From the NCBI GenBank assembly GCA_019635015.1, contig JAHCAG010000004.1, forward strand, positions 62,001-126,000: 64,000 nucleotides of DNA, in the 5' to 3' direction. Each line of letters begins with the position of its first letter. Position 1 is the stretch's first letter. Below are positions 38,051-47,200 of this stretch, one piece after another. This stretch comes from Burkholderiales bacterium. GTDB taxonomy: Bacteria > Pseudomonadota > Gammaproteobacteria > Burkholderiales > SG8-41. Below the pieces are notes generated by a model. It did not search any database. It was given only the letters and a program-made list of their open reading frames with translations, and had not been told where the DNA came from. Position numbers and translations under genes: made by a program.

Positions 38051-38070
38051 CAATAAAGTCAATGACTTAT
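38051..38070 (+). repeat. AT-rich junction element, degenerate copy E
   Basis: CAATAAAGTCAATGACTTAT matches CAATAAAAACAAATACTTAT at 16 of 20 positions. It lies in the gap between mshQ(2) and mshI. It may instead be chance similarity in an AT-rich promoter region. Confidence 0.3.
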
Positions 38071-38123
38071 CGTATATTTAACAAGGCCATGTACCGATAA
38101 CTTTCGATAACCTATTGTTTTAA

Positions 38124-41100
38124 TTAGTAATTCTCTCGCATAAAAATACGCTCATCACCGCCTGACCGGATGCCGAACCGCGCCCGCGCCGCCGGATCCC
38201 GGTCCTGCGCCGGACCGCACCACTGTCCGCGCAGCCAAGGCTGGTTGCCCGGATTGGCTGTGGACGGGGCAAATGCGGGACAAGCAGCCGCTGTCGCCCC
38301 GCCGCCCAGATTGATCGCCAGATCCACGCTGCCATTGTTGCCGGCGCCGGGTGCCGCCAAAACGATTGCGCCACGGCCTGCCGACAGCGGCGTCGCCGAG
38401 AGCACACTGGTTTCGCCCGCATTCAGATTGCCGATGTAATTGCCCATGCCCACATCGCCCGTTGTCACTGTTGTGCAGCTGTCGAGGGTATTCGTTGCAA
38501 AGAACGTGCCTGTCCAGTACTGCGCCTCGAAGGGTACCCGCAAGGGCAGAATCTGTGAACCACTTCCGCCGATCAGGCGCAAACGGCCGAAACGCACGGC
38601 ATTCCCGGTCGAAAACGGAATACCGTCCCCGGGACCGGCCTGTCCGAATCTCGCCGGGTTTGTCGGATATGCGACACCGTCGGCATCGATGACATTGATG
38701 GCCAGCGAAATCTCCGCATCGAAGGGCGCCACGGGGCTGCCACGCGTGAATGCCAGCCCGCCGCCGGACGCGAAGGTCAGGGTTGCCGTGCCATTGCCGT
38801 TGTCCACGATGACGGGATCAGTTCCGGGAACACCGCTGATGTCCAGGGTGCCGGTCGCGGCCGTGTACGCCTTGCCGGTCAGCGTGCCATTGCTGATCCT
38901 GAAGAAGGCCTGCGTCGCAGGCGTGGTACCGCGGTAGTTCTGTGTGGTGCCGCCAGCGAGATTGCGCGCAGCCACTGTCAGCACCGGTGCGAGTCCCGGG
39001 CCGTAATGGAACGGCTGGCCGACATAGGTGAAACCGCCGGCGGTACAGGCGGTCGCGAAGATCGGCGCGTTGGCGCTTACCGCGAAATGATGCGGGATGA
39101 AGCGCCCGATATCGCCGGTCTCGGTACCGCTCACATTGCCTGCGCCGAGATAGTCGCCGTCACTGACCTGGGGCGTGATGCGCATGATGCCGACCTCGCT
39201 CCAGCTGACATCGTTCACGGTGGCCGAACCGGCATTGAAGGCGGATCCGGCAATCAGGCTGTTGCCCAGCGCCGGCTCGCTGCTCAGCCCCAGGCCCGGC
39301 GCAAGAGCCGCGTTCAGGCGCACACCCTCGGCAGGCGTTTCCCTGCCGTAGTTCGGCGTCGCATTGCCCTGTGCGTTGACCGCGGTCACCGTCAGCGTCA
39401 TGTTCTCCCCGGCGCGGATGAACACCGGCCCCGTGGCATCGGCTGCCGCAGGATTGGCAAAGGCATCGGCCGTGCGCTGGACCCCGGTAACCGTGAACCC
39501 GGCCGGTCGCACCACGAAATTGCCCGATGCACCGGACATGTAGTTGCCCGAGCCTTCAATATTGTGGCGGGCGTGCAGGCGCAACTGTCCCACATCGGGA
39601 TAACTGAAGCTGAAGCTCGCCGTCGAATCGGCACCGAAAGTGACCGTGCGTGTGGTCCAGCTGTTCACATCGCCGGCGTTGTTTGCAGCAAGTGTTCCCG
39701 ACCCGTTGTTGTTGAAGGTCACCAGCTGCCCGGGTTGGCAGGTTCCGGGATTGACACATTCGAAACCGAGTTCGATGTTCGGCACATTCCCGGTGAACAG
39801 GCCGCTGCAGGCGCCGGTCTGGGTATCGGTGCGCACCGCCTGCAGCGTGTGTGTGGCGGAGGTTGTGCCTGCGGTCTGCACGGGTATCGCACCGAACAGG
39901 AAACCGGTATCCCTGAAATCAAGGTCGCAGGTTTGCGTCAGCCCGTTGAAACACAGTGCCGCCGAAACGGGTGCAGGAGCTGTGGTGCCCGCGCCGAGCG
40001 TCACCACACCGGGCACGGTGCGCCGAAGTTGCACGGTCGTCGTACCACCGCTGAAATTGATGGTGTCGCCACCCACCCATCCGGACGGAGACAGCGTGGT
40101 GGTCACGGCACCGGCAAAAGTACCGCTGCAGGTGGCATCGATACAGGCCCTGACCGTGACGCTCTCCGGCGCACAGGTCAGCCCGGTGCCGTCATGTTCG
40201 AGACGGATGTGGTGCACGGAATTCTCGCAAGTGCGGGTCAGGTCACGGACCGCGACCACCTCCGCGTCGGTCAGCACCCGGTCGTAGATTCGAACCTCGT
40301 CGAGCTGGCCATCCAGGTATTCAGGAGTACCACCGGTGTCCTCGATGCGGCCGATGCTGGAGAACGGTGTGCCGATCACGCCTGTGGCAATTGCGCCGCT
40401 GGTATTCAGCACACCGTCAATGTAGATCCGGTACTGGCCGGCCACATGATCCCGCGTCAGCACCACATGCCGCCAGTTGCCGTCGTTGACCGGCACCGTC
40501 GATTTCGTCGTGTAGATGTCGCCGACCGAGAGTCCGATGCGCCCGCTGGCGTCGAGCCAGCCCCAGAAAATATCATCGCCGCCTCCCGAGAGCTCGACAC
40601 CGCTCACGCCCGGCGCCAGCCAGCCGGTATCGTTGCCGGTTTGCGTGGTGCGGATCCAGAAGGCGAGGCTGGCGGTGGCATTGAGCAGGCCCGACAAGCC
40701 GGGAACCTGGATGTAGCGGCTGCTGCCGTTCAGCTGCACACCATTGCAGACCCGCGCGAACACCGGCACTGCACCGCCCATCGCGGTGCCGTTGAAGCCG
40801 TTGCCGCTGGAATCGATGACATCACCGGCCCCCGCCCATGTGGACTGATCCAGCGTGTAAAACGCCGACGGACGCGGCGCACCGCAGAAGTGCGACAGTG
40901 CGGAACGGGGTATGAACTGGAAGCCGCCGGTGTCCGGCCCGTTCCAGCTCAGCTGTGCGACCGCTTGCCCGCCGTTCTCGTAGTACTCCATCACCACCGG
41001 GTAACGCTGCCCCGCTATCAGCGCGATCGGCGCACTGTCGTTATCGGTTGCCGCGTGATCGGTCCAGTTGTCGATCACCAGGTTGCCGTTTACATACAGC

Positions 41101-44100
41101 CGTACACCGTCGTCGCTGCGGGTGCGGAAGGTGTAGTTGCCGCTGACCGACGGCATCACAAATCCCTCCCAGCGCACGCTGAAGTTATCCGCGCCTATGC
41201 CCGGAACACCCGGCGTGCCGTTGCCCCAGTCGAAGTCGATCGGCCCGTCGATGCGCAGCACCGCCGTTCCGGTCAGCGTCATGTTGGCAAAATAACTGCC
41301 GCGCAGTCCGGAGATATAGCCGCCCTCGGAAAAGAAGTCGATTGTGGAACCCGGCACAATGACACCGCCGGCCGTGGACATGACGTTGCTGACGGTCAAG
41401 GTGTAATTCCGGCCGGACAGCAACGTGCTGGTGGTCAGCGTGACCAGGCGTCCATCGCCGCCCAGCACGGCGGATGAGACAGTCGCGCCCCCATCGAGTG
41501 CGTAATTTGCCGGATTCTGGGCCGTCGCCGCGGTGACCGGCGTCGAGAACAGGACCTCGACCTGGTTAGTGACTCCGCAGATCAGGCTGGCCGACACCAG
41601 GGTCGGCGGAAAACCTCTTTCTCCGATCTGGTAATCCCCGTTGATGTTGGCAGTCGTCACCCCGGTACCGGACACCGTCACCGTGGTCGCACTGCGCGCG
41701 GACGGCGTGATCTCCGTCCACACCGATGCGTCAAGACGCCCGACATAGAAATCGTTGAAATTCGCCCCCGCGTCGTAATCGGCAGCGACGTAAGTGAAAA
41801 CGATGCTGGTGTTGGCGTTCGCCAGAAAATTGACCGAGTTGTTGGACAGGGTCCAGTGCCGGTTGATGCTGAGCCCAGGATTGATCGACGAGCCGGCAAT
41901 CGCCGGATGATCGCCGGCCGTGGAGGAAACGGTGAAATCGCCGGCCGCGGAAACGTTGCCCAACCGGATGCTCACCGGCGTGTAACGCACGCCGCCCGCC
42001 GTGGTGCCGACCTCGAAAGCCCGGATCTGGTTGCCGGTGGTGTACCTTTTGCTCAGGTTGCCAACCACAAAATCACTGGCACTTGCCCCGGCGATCGCGT
42101 TGCCGCTGGCAATGTAAATCACATTGGCGTTGGTCGTGATCCTGCCGCTGGTCAACGTCAGCGTCGTGTTGACCGTGACATTGTGATTGCCGCTCAGAAC
42201 AATGCCGTTCGCGTTGTTGAGGGTCAGGTTGTTGAAAGTGGTCGTGCCGGCATTGCTGCCACTGATGTTCTGCACCGCGCTACCGTTGAACAGGTAGACC
42301 GCCGTCCCGGAGGTGAAACTGCCGTTGTTGCTCAGGCTGCCGCCGATATTGATCGCTTCGTTGGCGGTATTGCTCCACAGCCCGCCGCTGCCGATGGTCA
42401 CATCGCCGCTGAAGACCGCGGTGCCGGTGGTCGAGGTGAATCCCAGGGTTCCGGAAACGTTCGTGTTGCCGCCCACCGTGACCGAGGCGGTGCCGATATT
42501 GACCGTGCCCGCCTGGATATCAAAGTCACCGAGCACGGTCAGGGTGCTGCCCGTCTGCGTCGATGTGCCGCCCGGCTTGTTCACGACCAGGTTGCGGTAC
42601 TGGATGGTGGCACTGTGCGCCAGCGAGAACCCGCCCGGGCCGTCGTAGGTGAATGTGCTCGACGGACCGGGAATGAGGGTTCCGTTGTTGAAGCTGAAAT
42701 CGCCCGACAGGAATATGTTTGCGGCGCCGCTGGCCCCGATCACCGCGCGGACATTGTTCGCGGCTGTCATCGTCAGATCACCGTTGATATCGAGCGAGCC
42801 GGTGGTGAGATTGATGCGCACGATGCGGTTGTTGTTGCTGCCGCCGTTCATGTTGACCGGGCCGTTGACTGTCGCGCTGCCGGCGTCAATGTTCCATGCC
42901 TTGGTCTGGTTGCCGCCGGTGCCACCGTTCAGCGTGACGCCGCCCGCCCCGACCGTCAGCGCGATGCCGGCATTGTGGTTGAGACTGACCGCGTTGTTGC
43001 CCGTCTGCAGCATGACGGATTGCGCCGCTGCCGCGACATCGACGGTGACCGAATTGTTATTGCAAATGATGACGTCTGCGCCGGCATCAGGGATTGATGC
43101 AGCCTGCGCACCACCACAGCCGGCATTACTCCAGGTCGTATTGGCGGACCAGTTGCCGGAAGCAACCCGGGTGTAATACACGGGCGTCGTGTAACGGACG
43201 ATGACGATCCCCGAACCGCCGCTGCCGCCGTTGAATGCGCCGGTCGCCGTTGCGCCACCCGACGCGCCGCCGCCGCCGCCGCCGCGGTTGTCGGTGCCCG
43301 GCAAACCAGCAGCCCTTGGATTGCCTGCACCCGCACCACCCACTCCACCACCGCCGGCGCCACCGGCTGCACCATAACCACCACCACCGCCGCCGCCGGC
43401 ATAGGTCAGGTTCACCCCGGTGATATTGTTGGCCGTGCCACCGCCACCGGCACCCCCGCCCGTGCCACCACTGTTGGCACCCGTACCGCCGGCCCCACCG
43501 CCACCACCGGCGCCGCCGCTGGCATTGCCCGCACCGCCGGCATTGCCCTGCCCGCCAACACCGCTGCCGCCGGCAACACCCACGCGTCCGCCACCACCGG
43601 AGGCGCCGTTGACGCCGTTGTTGCCGACCCCTGCGGAGGCACCGCCGCCGCCGCCCTGTGCCGTAATCGTCGAGAATATGGAGGCGCCGCCGCTTCCGCC
43701 CTGGCTTGAACCGCCGACGCCCGGCGTACCGCCGGCACCCACCGTAATGTTGTAGGAATTGCCCGGTACCACCGCAAATCCGGTGCCGGCCTGATAACCG
43801 CCGGCTCCGCCGCCACCAGCACCACCGATGTTGACGTCATTGATCACGCCACCACCACCACCGCCACCGCCGACCACCAGATACCTGACCGACGTAACGC
43901 CTCCGGGCGGAGTAAAGCTGCCGCTCGCCTCAAAAACAAGAACGGTATCGCTGCCAACCGTGGTCACGGTGCAGTTGATGCACTGGGCCCAGCCCGGCAC
44001 CGACCACAGAAAACAGGCCAGCAACAGCCCCAGCCGCCTTGCCACATCGCGAAGAACGCGGCCGCCGGCCAACCTCAGCCAGACCGGCTTCCGGCATGGG

Positions 44101-44135
44101 TATTGAGTCTTTCCGTGATTCCACATGGCAGGCAT
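38124..44135 (-). CDS. MshQ-type giant surface protein, second copy (glycine-rich, PA14, LamG, DUF6701)
   Basis: About 2003 residues. A hydrophobic export segment (LGLLLACFLWSVPGWA) lies near residues 36-51. Residues about 85-320 are glycine-rich with repeats such as GGGGGGGYGAAGGAGGGG. A beta-repeat region extends to about 850 (TVNGPVNMNGGSNNNRIVRI). A PA14 domain is near 940-1080 (GLRGSYFANM; RSDDGVRLYVNGNLVIDNW), a LamG domain near 1155-1300 (ASLAFWIRTT; GNWRHVVLTRDHVAGQYRIY), then a C-terminal DUF6701 region from about 1308 (IRLEHDGTGLTCAPES). The C-terminal third is close to that of the upstream paralogue. ATG 44135 is preferred for GGAAGA 9 bases upstream; TTG 44138 and ATG 44126 also fit. 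A pilus-linked adhesive role is inferred. Confidence 0.85.
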   Translation of the reverse strand: MPAMWNHGKTQYPCRKPVWLRLAGGRVLRDVARRLGLLLACFLWSVPGWAQCINCTVTTVGSDTVLVFEASGSFTPPGGVTSVRYLVVGGGGGGGGVINDVNIGGAGGGGAGGYQAGTGFAVVPGNSYNITVGAGGTPGVGGSSQGGSGGASIFSTITAQGGGGGASAGVGNNGVNGASGGGGRVGVAGGSGVGGQGNAGGAGNASGGAGGGGGAGGTGANSGGTGGGAGGGGTANNITGVNLTYAGGGGGGGYGAAGGAGGGGVGGAGAGNPRAAGLPGTDNRGGGGGGASGGATATGAFNGGSGGSGIVIVRYTTPVYYTRVASGNWSANTTWSNAGCGGAQAASIPDAGADVIICNNNSVTVDVAAAAQSVMLQTGNNAVSLNHNAGIALTVGAGGVTLNGGTGGNQTKAWNIDAGSATVNGPVNMNGGSNNNRIVRINLTTGSLDINGDLTMTAANNVRAVIGASGAANIFLSGDFSFNNGTLIPGPSSTFTYDGPGGFSLAHSATIQYRNLVVNKPGGTSTQTGSTLTVLGDFDIQAGTVNIGTASVTVGGNTNVSGTLGFTSTTGTAVFSGDVTIGSGGLWSNTANEAINIGGSLSNNGSFTSGTAVYLFNGSAVQNISGSNAGTTTFNNLTLNNANGIVLSGNHNVTVNTTLTLTSGRITTNANVIYIASGNAIAGASASDFVVGNLSKRYTTGNQIRAFEVGTTAGGVRYTPVSIRLGNVSAAGDFTVSSTAGDHPAIAGSSINPGLSINRHWTLSNNSVNFLANANTSIVFTYVAADYDAGANFNDFYVGRLDASVWTEITPSARSATTVTVSGTGVTTANINGDYQIGERGFPPTLVSASLICGVTNQVEVLFSTPVTAATAQNPANYALDGGATVSSAVLGGDGRLVTLTTSTLLSGRNYTLTVSNVMSTAGGVIVPGSTIDFFSEGGYISGLRGSYFANMTLTGTAVLRIDGPIDFDWGNGTPGVPGIGADNFSVRWEGFVMPSVSGNYTFRTRSDDGVRLYVNGNLVIDNWTDHAATDNDSAPIALIAGQRYPVVMEYYENGGQAVAQLSWNGPDTGGFQFIPRSALSHFCGAPRPSAFYTLDQSTWAGAGDVIDSSGNGFNGTAMGGAVPVFARVCNGVQLNGSSRYIQVPGLSGLLNATASLAFWIRTTQTGNDTGWLAPGVSGVELSGGGDDIFWGWLDASGRIGLSVGDIYTTKSTVPVNDGNWRHVVLTRDHVAGQYRIYIDGVLNTSGAIATGVIGTPFSSIGRIEDTGGTPEYLDGQLDEVRIYDRVLTDAEVVAVRDLTRTCENSVHHIRLEHDGTGLTCAPESVTVRACIDATCSGTFAGAVTTTLSPSGWVGGDTINFSGGTTTVQLRRTVPGVVTLGAGTTAPAPVSAALCFNGLTQTCDLDFRDTGFLFGAIPVQTAGTTSATHTLQAVRTDTQTGACSGLFTGNVPNIELGFECVNPGTCQPGQLVTFNNNGSGTLAANNAGDVNSWTTRTVTFGADSTASFSFSYPDVGQLRLHARHNIEGSGNYMSGASGNFVVRPAGFTVTGVQRTADAFANPAAADATGPVFIRAGENMTLTVTAVNAQGNATPNYGRETPAEGVRLNAALAPGLGLSSEPALGNSLIAGSAFNAGSATVNDVSWSEVGIMRITPQVSDGDYLGAGNVSGTETGDIGRFIPHHFAVSANAPIFATACTAGGFTYVGQPFHYGPGLAPVLTVAARNLAGGTTQNYRGTTPATQAFFRISNGTLTGKAYTAATGTLDISGVPGTDPVIVDNGNGTATLTFASGGGLAFTRGSPVAPFDAEISLAINVIDADGVAYPTNPARFGQAGPGDGIPFSTGNAVRFGRLRLIGGSGSQILPLRVPFEAQYWTGTFFATNTLDSCTTVTTGDVGMGNYIGNLNAGETSVLSATPLSAGRGAIVLAAPGAGNNGSVDLAINLGGGATAAACPAFAPSTANPGNQPWLRGQWCGPAQDRDPAARARFGIRSGGDERIFMRENY

Positions 44136-44156
44136 CAAAATCGGTCTTCCATCTGG

Positions 44157-44191
44157 GTGATCTGTGACCCCTGTGGTCCGTCACAAATCAC
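44157..44191. other. Hairpin between the two mshQ genes
   Basis: Arms GTGATCTGTGAC (44157-44168) and GTCACAAATCAC (44180-44191) pair at 11 of 12 positions around an 11-base loop. No T run follows on either strand, so it is not a simple terminator. It occupies most of the 88-base gap. Confidence 0.5.
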
Positions 44192-44226
44192 CGGGTATTC
44201 ATTCAGCCACGATCCACGTGACCCCA

Positions 44227-47200
44227 TCAGTTGGTGTTTTCCCGGCTGTAGATGGCTTCATCGCTGCTGCGCATGATGCCGAAGCGCGCACGCGCAGCCG
44301 GATCGCGGGTTGGCGTCGCACCACACCACTGCCCGCGCAGATAAGTCTTGTTACCGGCTGTCGCCGCCGGTGTCAATGCCGGGCAGGCATTGGCGTTCGC
44401 TGCCGCACCCAGATTCAAGGCCACATCGACGCTGCCGTTGTTGCCTGCGCCGGGCGCGCTCAGCCGGATAGATCCGCGTCCGGCCTGCAGCGGACTGGTG
44501 ATTGCAGTGACTGTCGTTTCACCGGCGCCGAGGTTGCCGATGAAATTGCCCAGCCCGACATTGCCTGTGACAAAGGTGGAACAGGTGTCGGCGGTATTGG
44601 TCGCAAAAAACGCGCCGGTCCAGTACTGTGCCTCGAAAGGCACATTCAGCGTCAACAACTGCGAACCACTGGCACCGCCGAGGCGCAGCCGGCCGAAACG
44701 CATGGCCTTGCCGCCGGTGAAGGCGATGCCGTTGCCCGCAGTGGCCTGGCCAAAACGTGCCGGATTCGAAGCATAGGCCACGCTGTCGGCGTCGATCACG
44801 TTGATCGCCAGCGAAATGTCGGCATCAAAAGGCGCGGCCGGAGTGGAGCGCGTAAACAACAGGCCTGTGCCGGACCCGAAGGTCAGGCTTGCCGTACCGT
44901 TGCCATTGTCGACGATCACCGGATCCGTGCCGGTGATGCCGCTGACATCGAGAGTCCCGGTCGACGCGGTGTACGCCTTGCCGGTCAGACTGGCATTGGT
45001 CAGCTTGAAAAAGGCCTGGCCGGCCGGGGATGTACCCTTGTAATTCTGGGTCGTCCCGCCGGCGAAATTGCGCGCGGTCACCGTCAGCACCGGCGCCACG
45101 CCGTAGCTGAAGGGCTGGCCGATGTAGGAGAAGGCGCCTGCGGAACAGGCGGCGGCAAAGGACGGTGTGTTGGTGGCGACCGTGAAATGGTGGGGCGTGA
45201 AGCGGCCGATATTGCCGCTCGCCGTCCCGATCACGTCACCCGCGCCCAGATAATCGCCGTCACCCAGCCGCGGCGTGATGGTCATGATGCCGACCTCGCC
45301 CCAGGTCAGGTTGTTGACGGCAGCGGCGCCCGCGGTGAATGCGCTGCCGGCGATCAGGTTGTTGCCGAGTCCGGGATTGCTGGTGAGGCCGAGGCCGCCG
45401 ACCAGTGCAGTCGTCAGCTGCACACCTTCGGCCGGGGTCTCCTTGCCGAAGTTCGGCGTGGCCGCGCCCAGCGAATTCACCGCAGTCGCCGTCAGGGCGA
45501 TGTTTTCACCGGCTCTCATGAACACGGCGCCGCCGGCATTGGCTGCGCCGGGATTGGCGAAATTGTCGGATGCACGGCGGATGCTGGTCACCGTGAAGCC
45601 GGCGGGTTTTACCACCACATTCGAGGACGTGCCGGTCATGTAGTCGCCGGAGCCGTTGATGTTGTAGCGCGCATGCAGGCGGATCGCGCCGACGTCCGGA
45701 TATGCAAAAGTAAAACTGGCCGTCGAATTGGCGCCAAAGGTCAGCGTGCGCGAGGTCCAGGCGCTGACCGACGCACTGTTGTTGGCGGCGATGGTGCCGG
45801 AGCCGTTATTGTTGAAGGTGACCTGTTGCCCGGGCTGGCAGGTGCCGGGATTGATGCACTCGGAAGCCAGCTCGATGTTCGGCACATTGCCGGTGAACAC
45901 GCCGGTGCAGACGCCGGTGCTGTTGTCGGTGCGCACTGCCTGCACGGTATGGGTCGCCGAGGTGGTCCCGGCAGTCTGCGCGGGAATCGCGCCGAACAGG
46001 AAACCGGTGTTCCTGAAATCGAGGTCGCAGGTTTCGAGCAGGCCGTTGAAGCAGCGTGTGATCGATGAGGGCGTCGGTGTCGTGGTGCCAGCACCCAGCG
46101 TCACCACGCCGGGCACGGTGCGGCGCAGATCGACGTTCGTCGTTCCGGTGAAAGTGATGGTATTGCCGCCGACCCAGCCCGCAGGCGACAGCGTGGTGGT
46201 GACGCTGCCGGTATAGGTGCTGGTGCAGAGGGCGTCGGTGCAAGCCTTCACAGTGACTGTTTCCGGCGCGCAGGTCAGGCCCACCCCATCGTGCTCAATG
46301 CGGATGTGATTCAGGAAATTGCAGGGACGCGTCTCCTGGCGGATCAGGTTGAGGCGTCCCTCGCTCAGCGCCTGCTGGTAGACACGCACTTCGTCAATGC
46401 TGCCGCTGAAGCCGAAAGCGTTGGTGTTCTCGCCTGCGGCATTGGTTTCACCGCCTATGGACGGCGGTCCGGCATCCGTACCCGCGGTCCAGGTAAAGGT
46501 CTGCGTGTACGTCGTCACCAGCGTGCCGGCCGTGTTGTAGGCATACAGCGTGGCGCGGCTTGCATTCGCGCCAGCGGCGACGTTCACGGTCAGGGCGACG
46601 AACAGCCACTGGTTGCTGGGGATCGCCACGGTATCCACGGTCACCACCGTCGGTTGCCGGTAATAGAAGCGCAGCCCGCCGGCCCCGGCGCGATCCGTTT
46701 CGCCGACGCTGAATCCCCAGCCACCGGGTGATGCATTGTTCTGGTCGTCGATGAATATGCGCTGCCCCGGCAACGCGCTGTTGGTCGTGTTGATCCAGGC
46801 CGTGATGGTGAACCCGCCAGCCGTCGACATCAGGTTGGGGTACCCGCCCCCCAAGGCAACGTAATCCTTGTTCGAACGGTTGAACACGCCGTACTGGCAG
46901 GTGCCGGGCGTGCCGGCAATCGCGGGACTGGCGGCCGAGGTGGTGGGCCGTGTCACCAGGCCGGCGGCAACACCGTGAAAACCGCCGCTGCCGCTATCGG
47001 TAACTTCATTGCTGGTCCCGTTCCAGCCTCCCGGTTGATCCATCCGCCAGTGCGAGAACAGCACCGGCACGGTTTCGCCGAAGGCATAATCGCCCGCCAG
47101 CGTGGCGGTCAGCAGTCCCGACACCTGCACGCTGCCGGCACTGGCACTGCTCGACGGGTAGGTCCAGGTGCCCGAGGCATAACGCCCGGCGATGAACGAG

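Noticed and set aside
39006..41477. 823-codon plus-strand frame opposite mshQ(2), and a similar 634-codon one at 44164-46068 opposite mshQ(1)
   Set aside because: Both are shadows of the DUF6701 coding strand; their mutual similarity only reflects the paralogy of the sense genes.
43230..43880. Repeated GCC/ACC triplets resembling a repeat array or CRISPR
   Set aside because: There are no regular spacers; the pattern is the reverse complement of glycine codons in an intact gene.
38124..46320. Two long similar DNA stretches considered as a transposon or composite element
   Set aside because: No transposase, terminal inverted repeats or target duplication; similarity is confined to coding DUF6701 regions.
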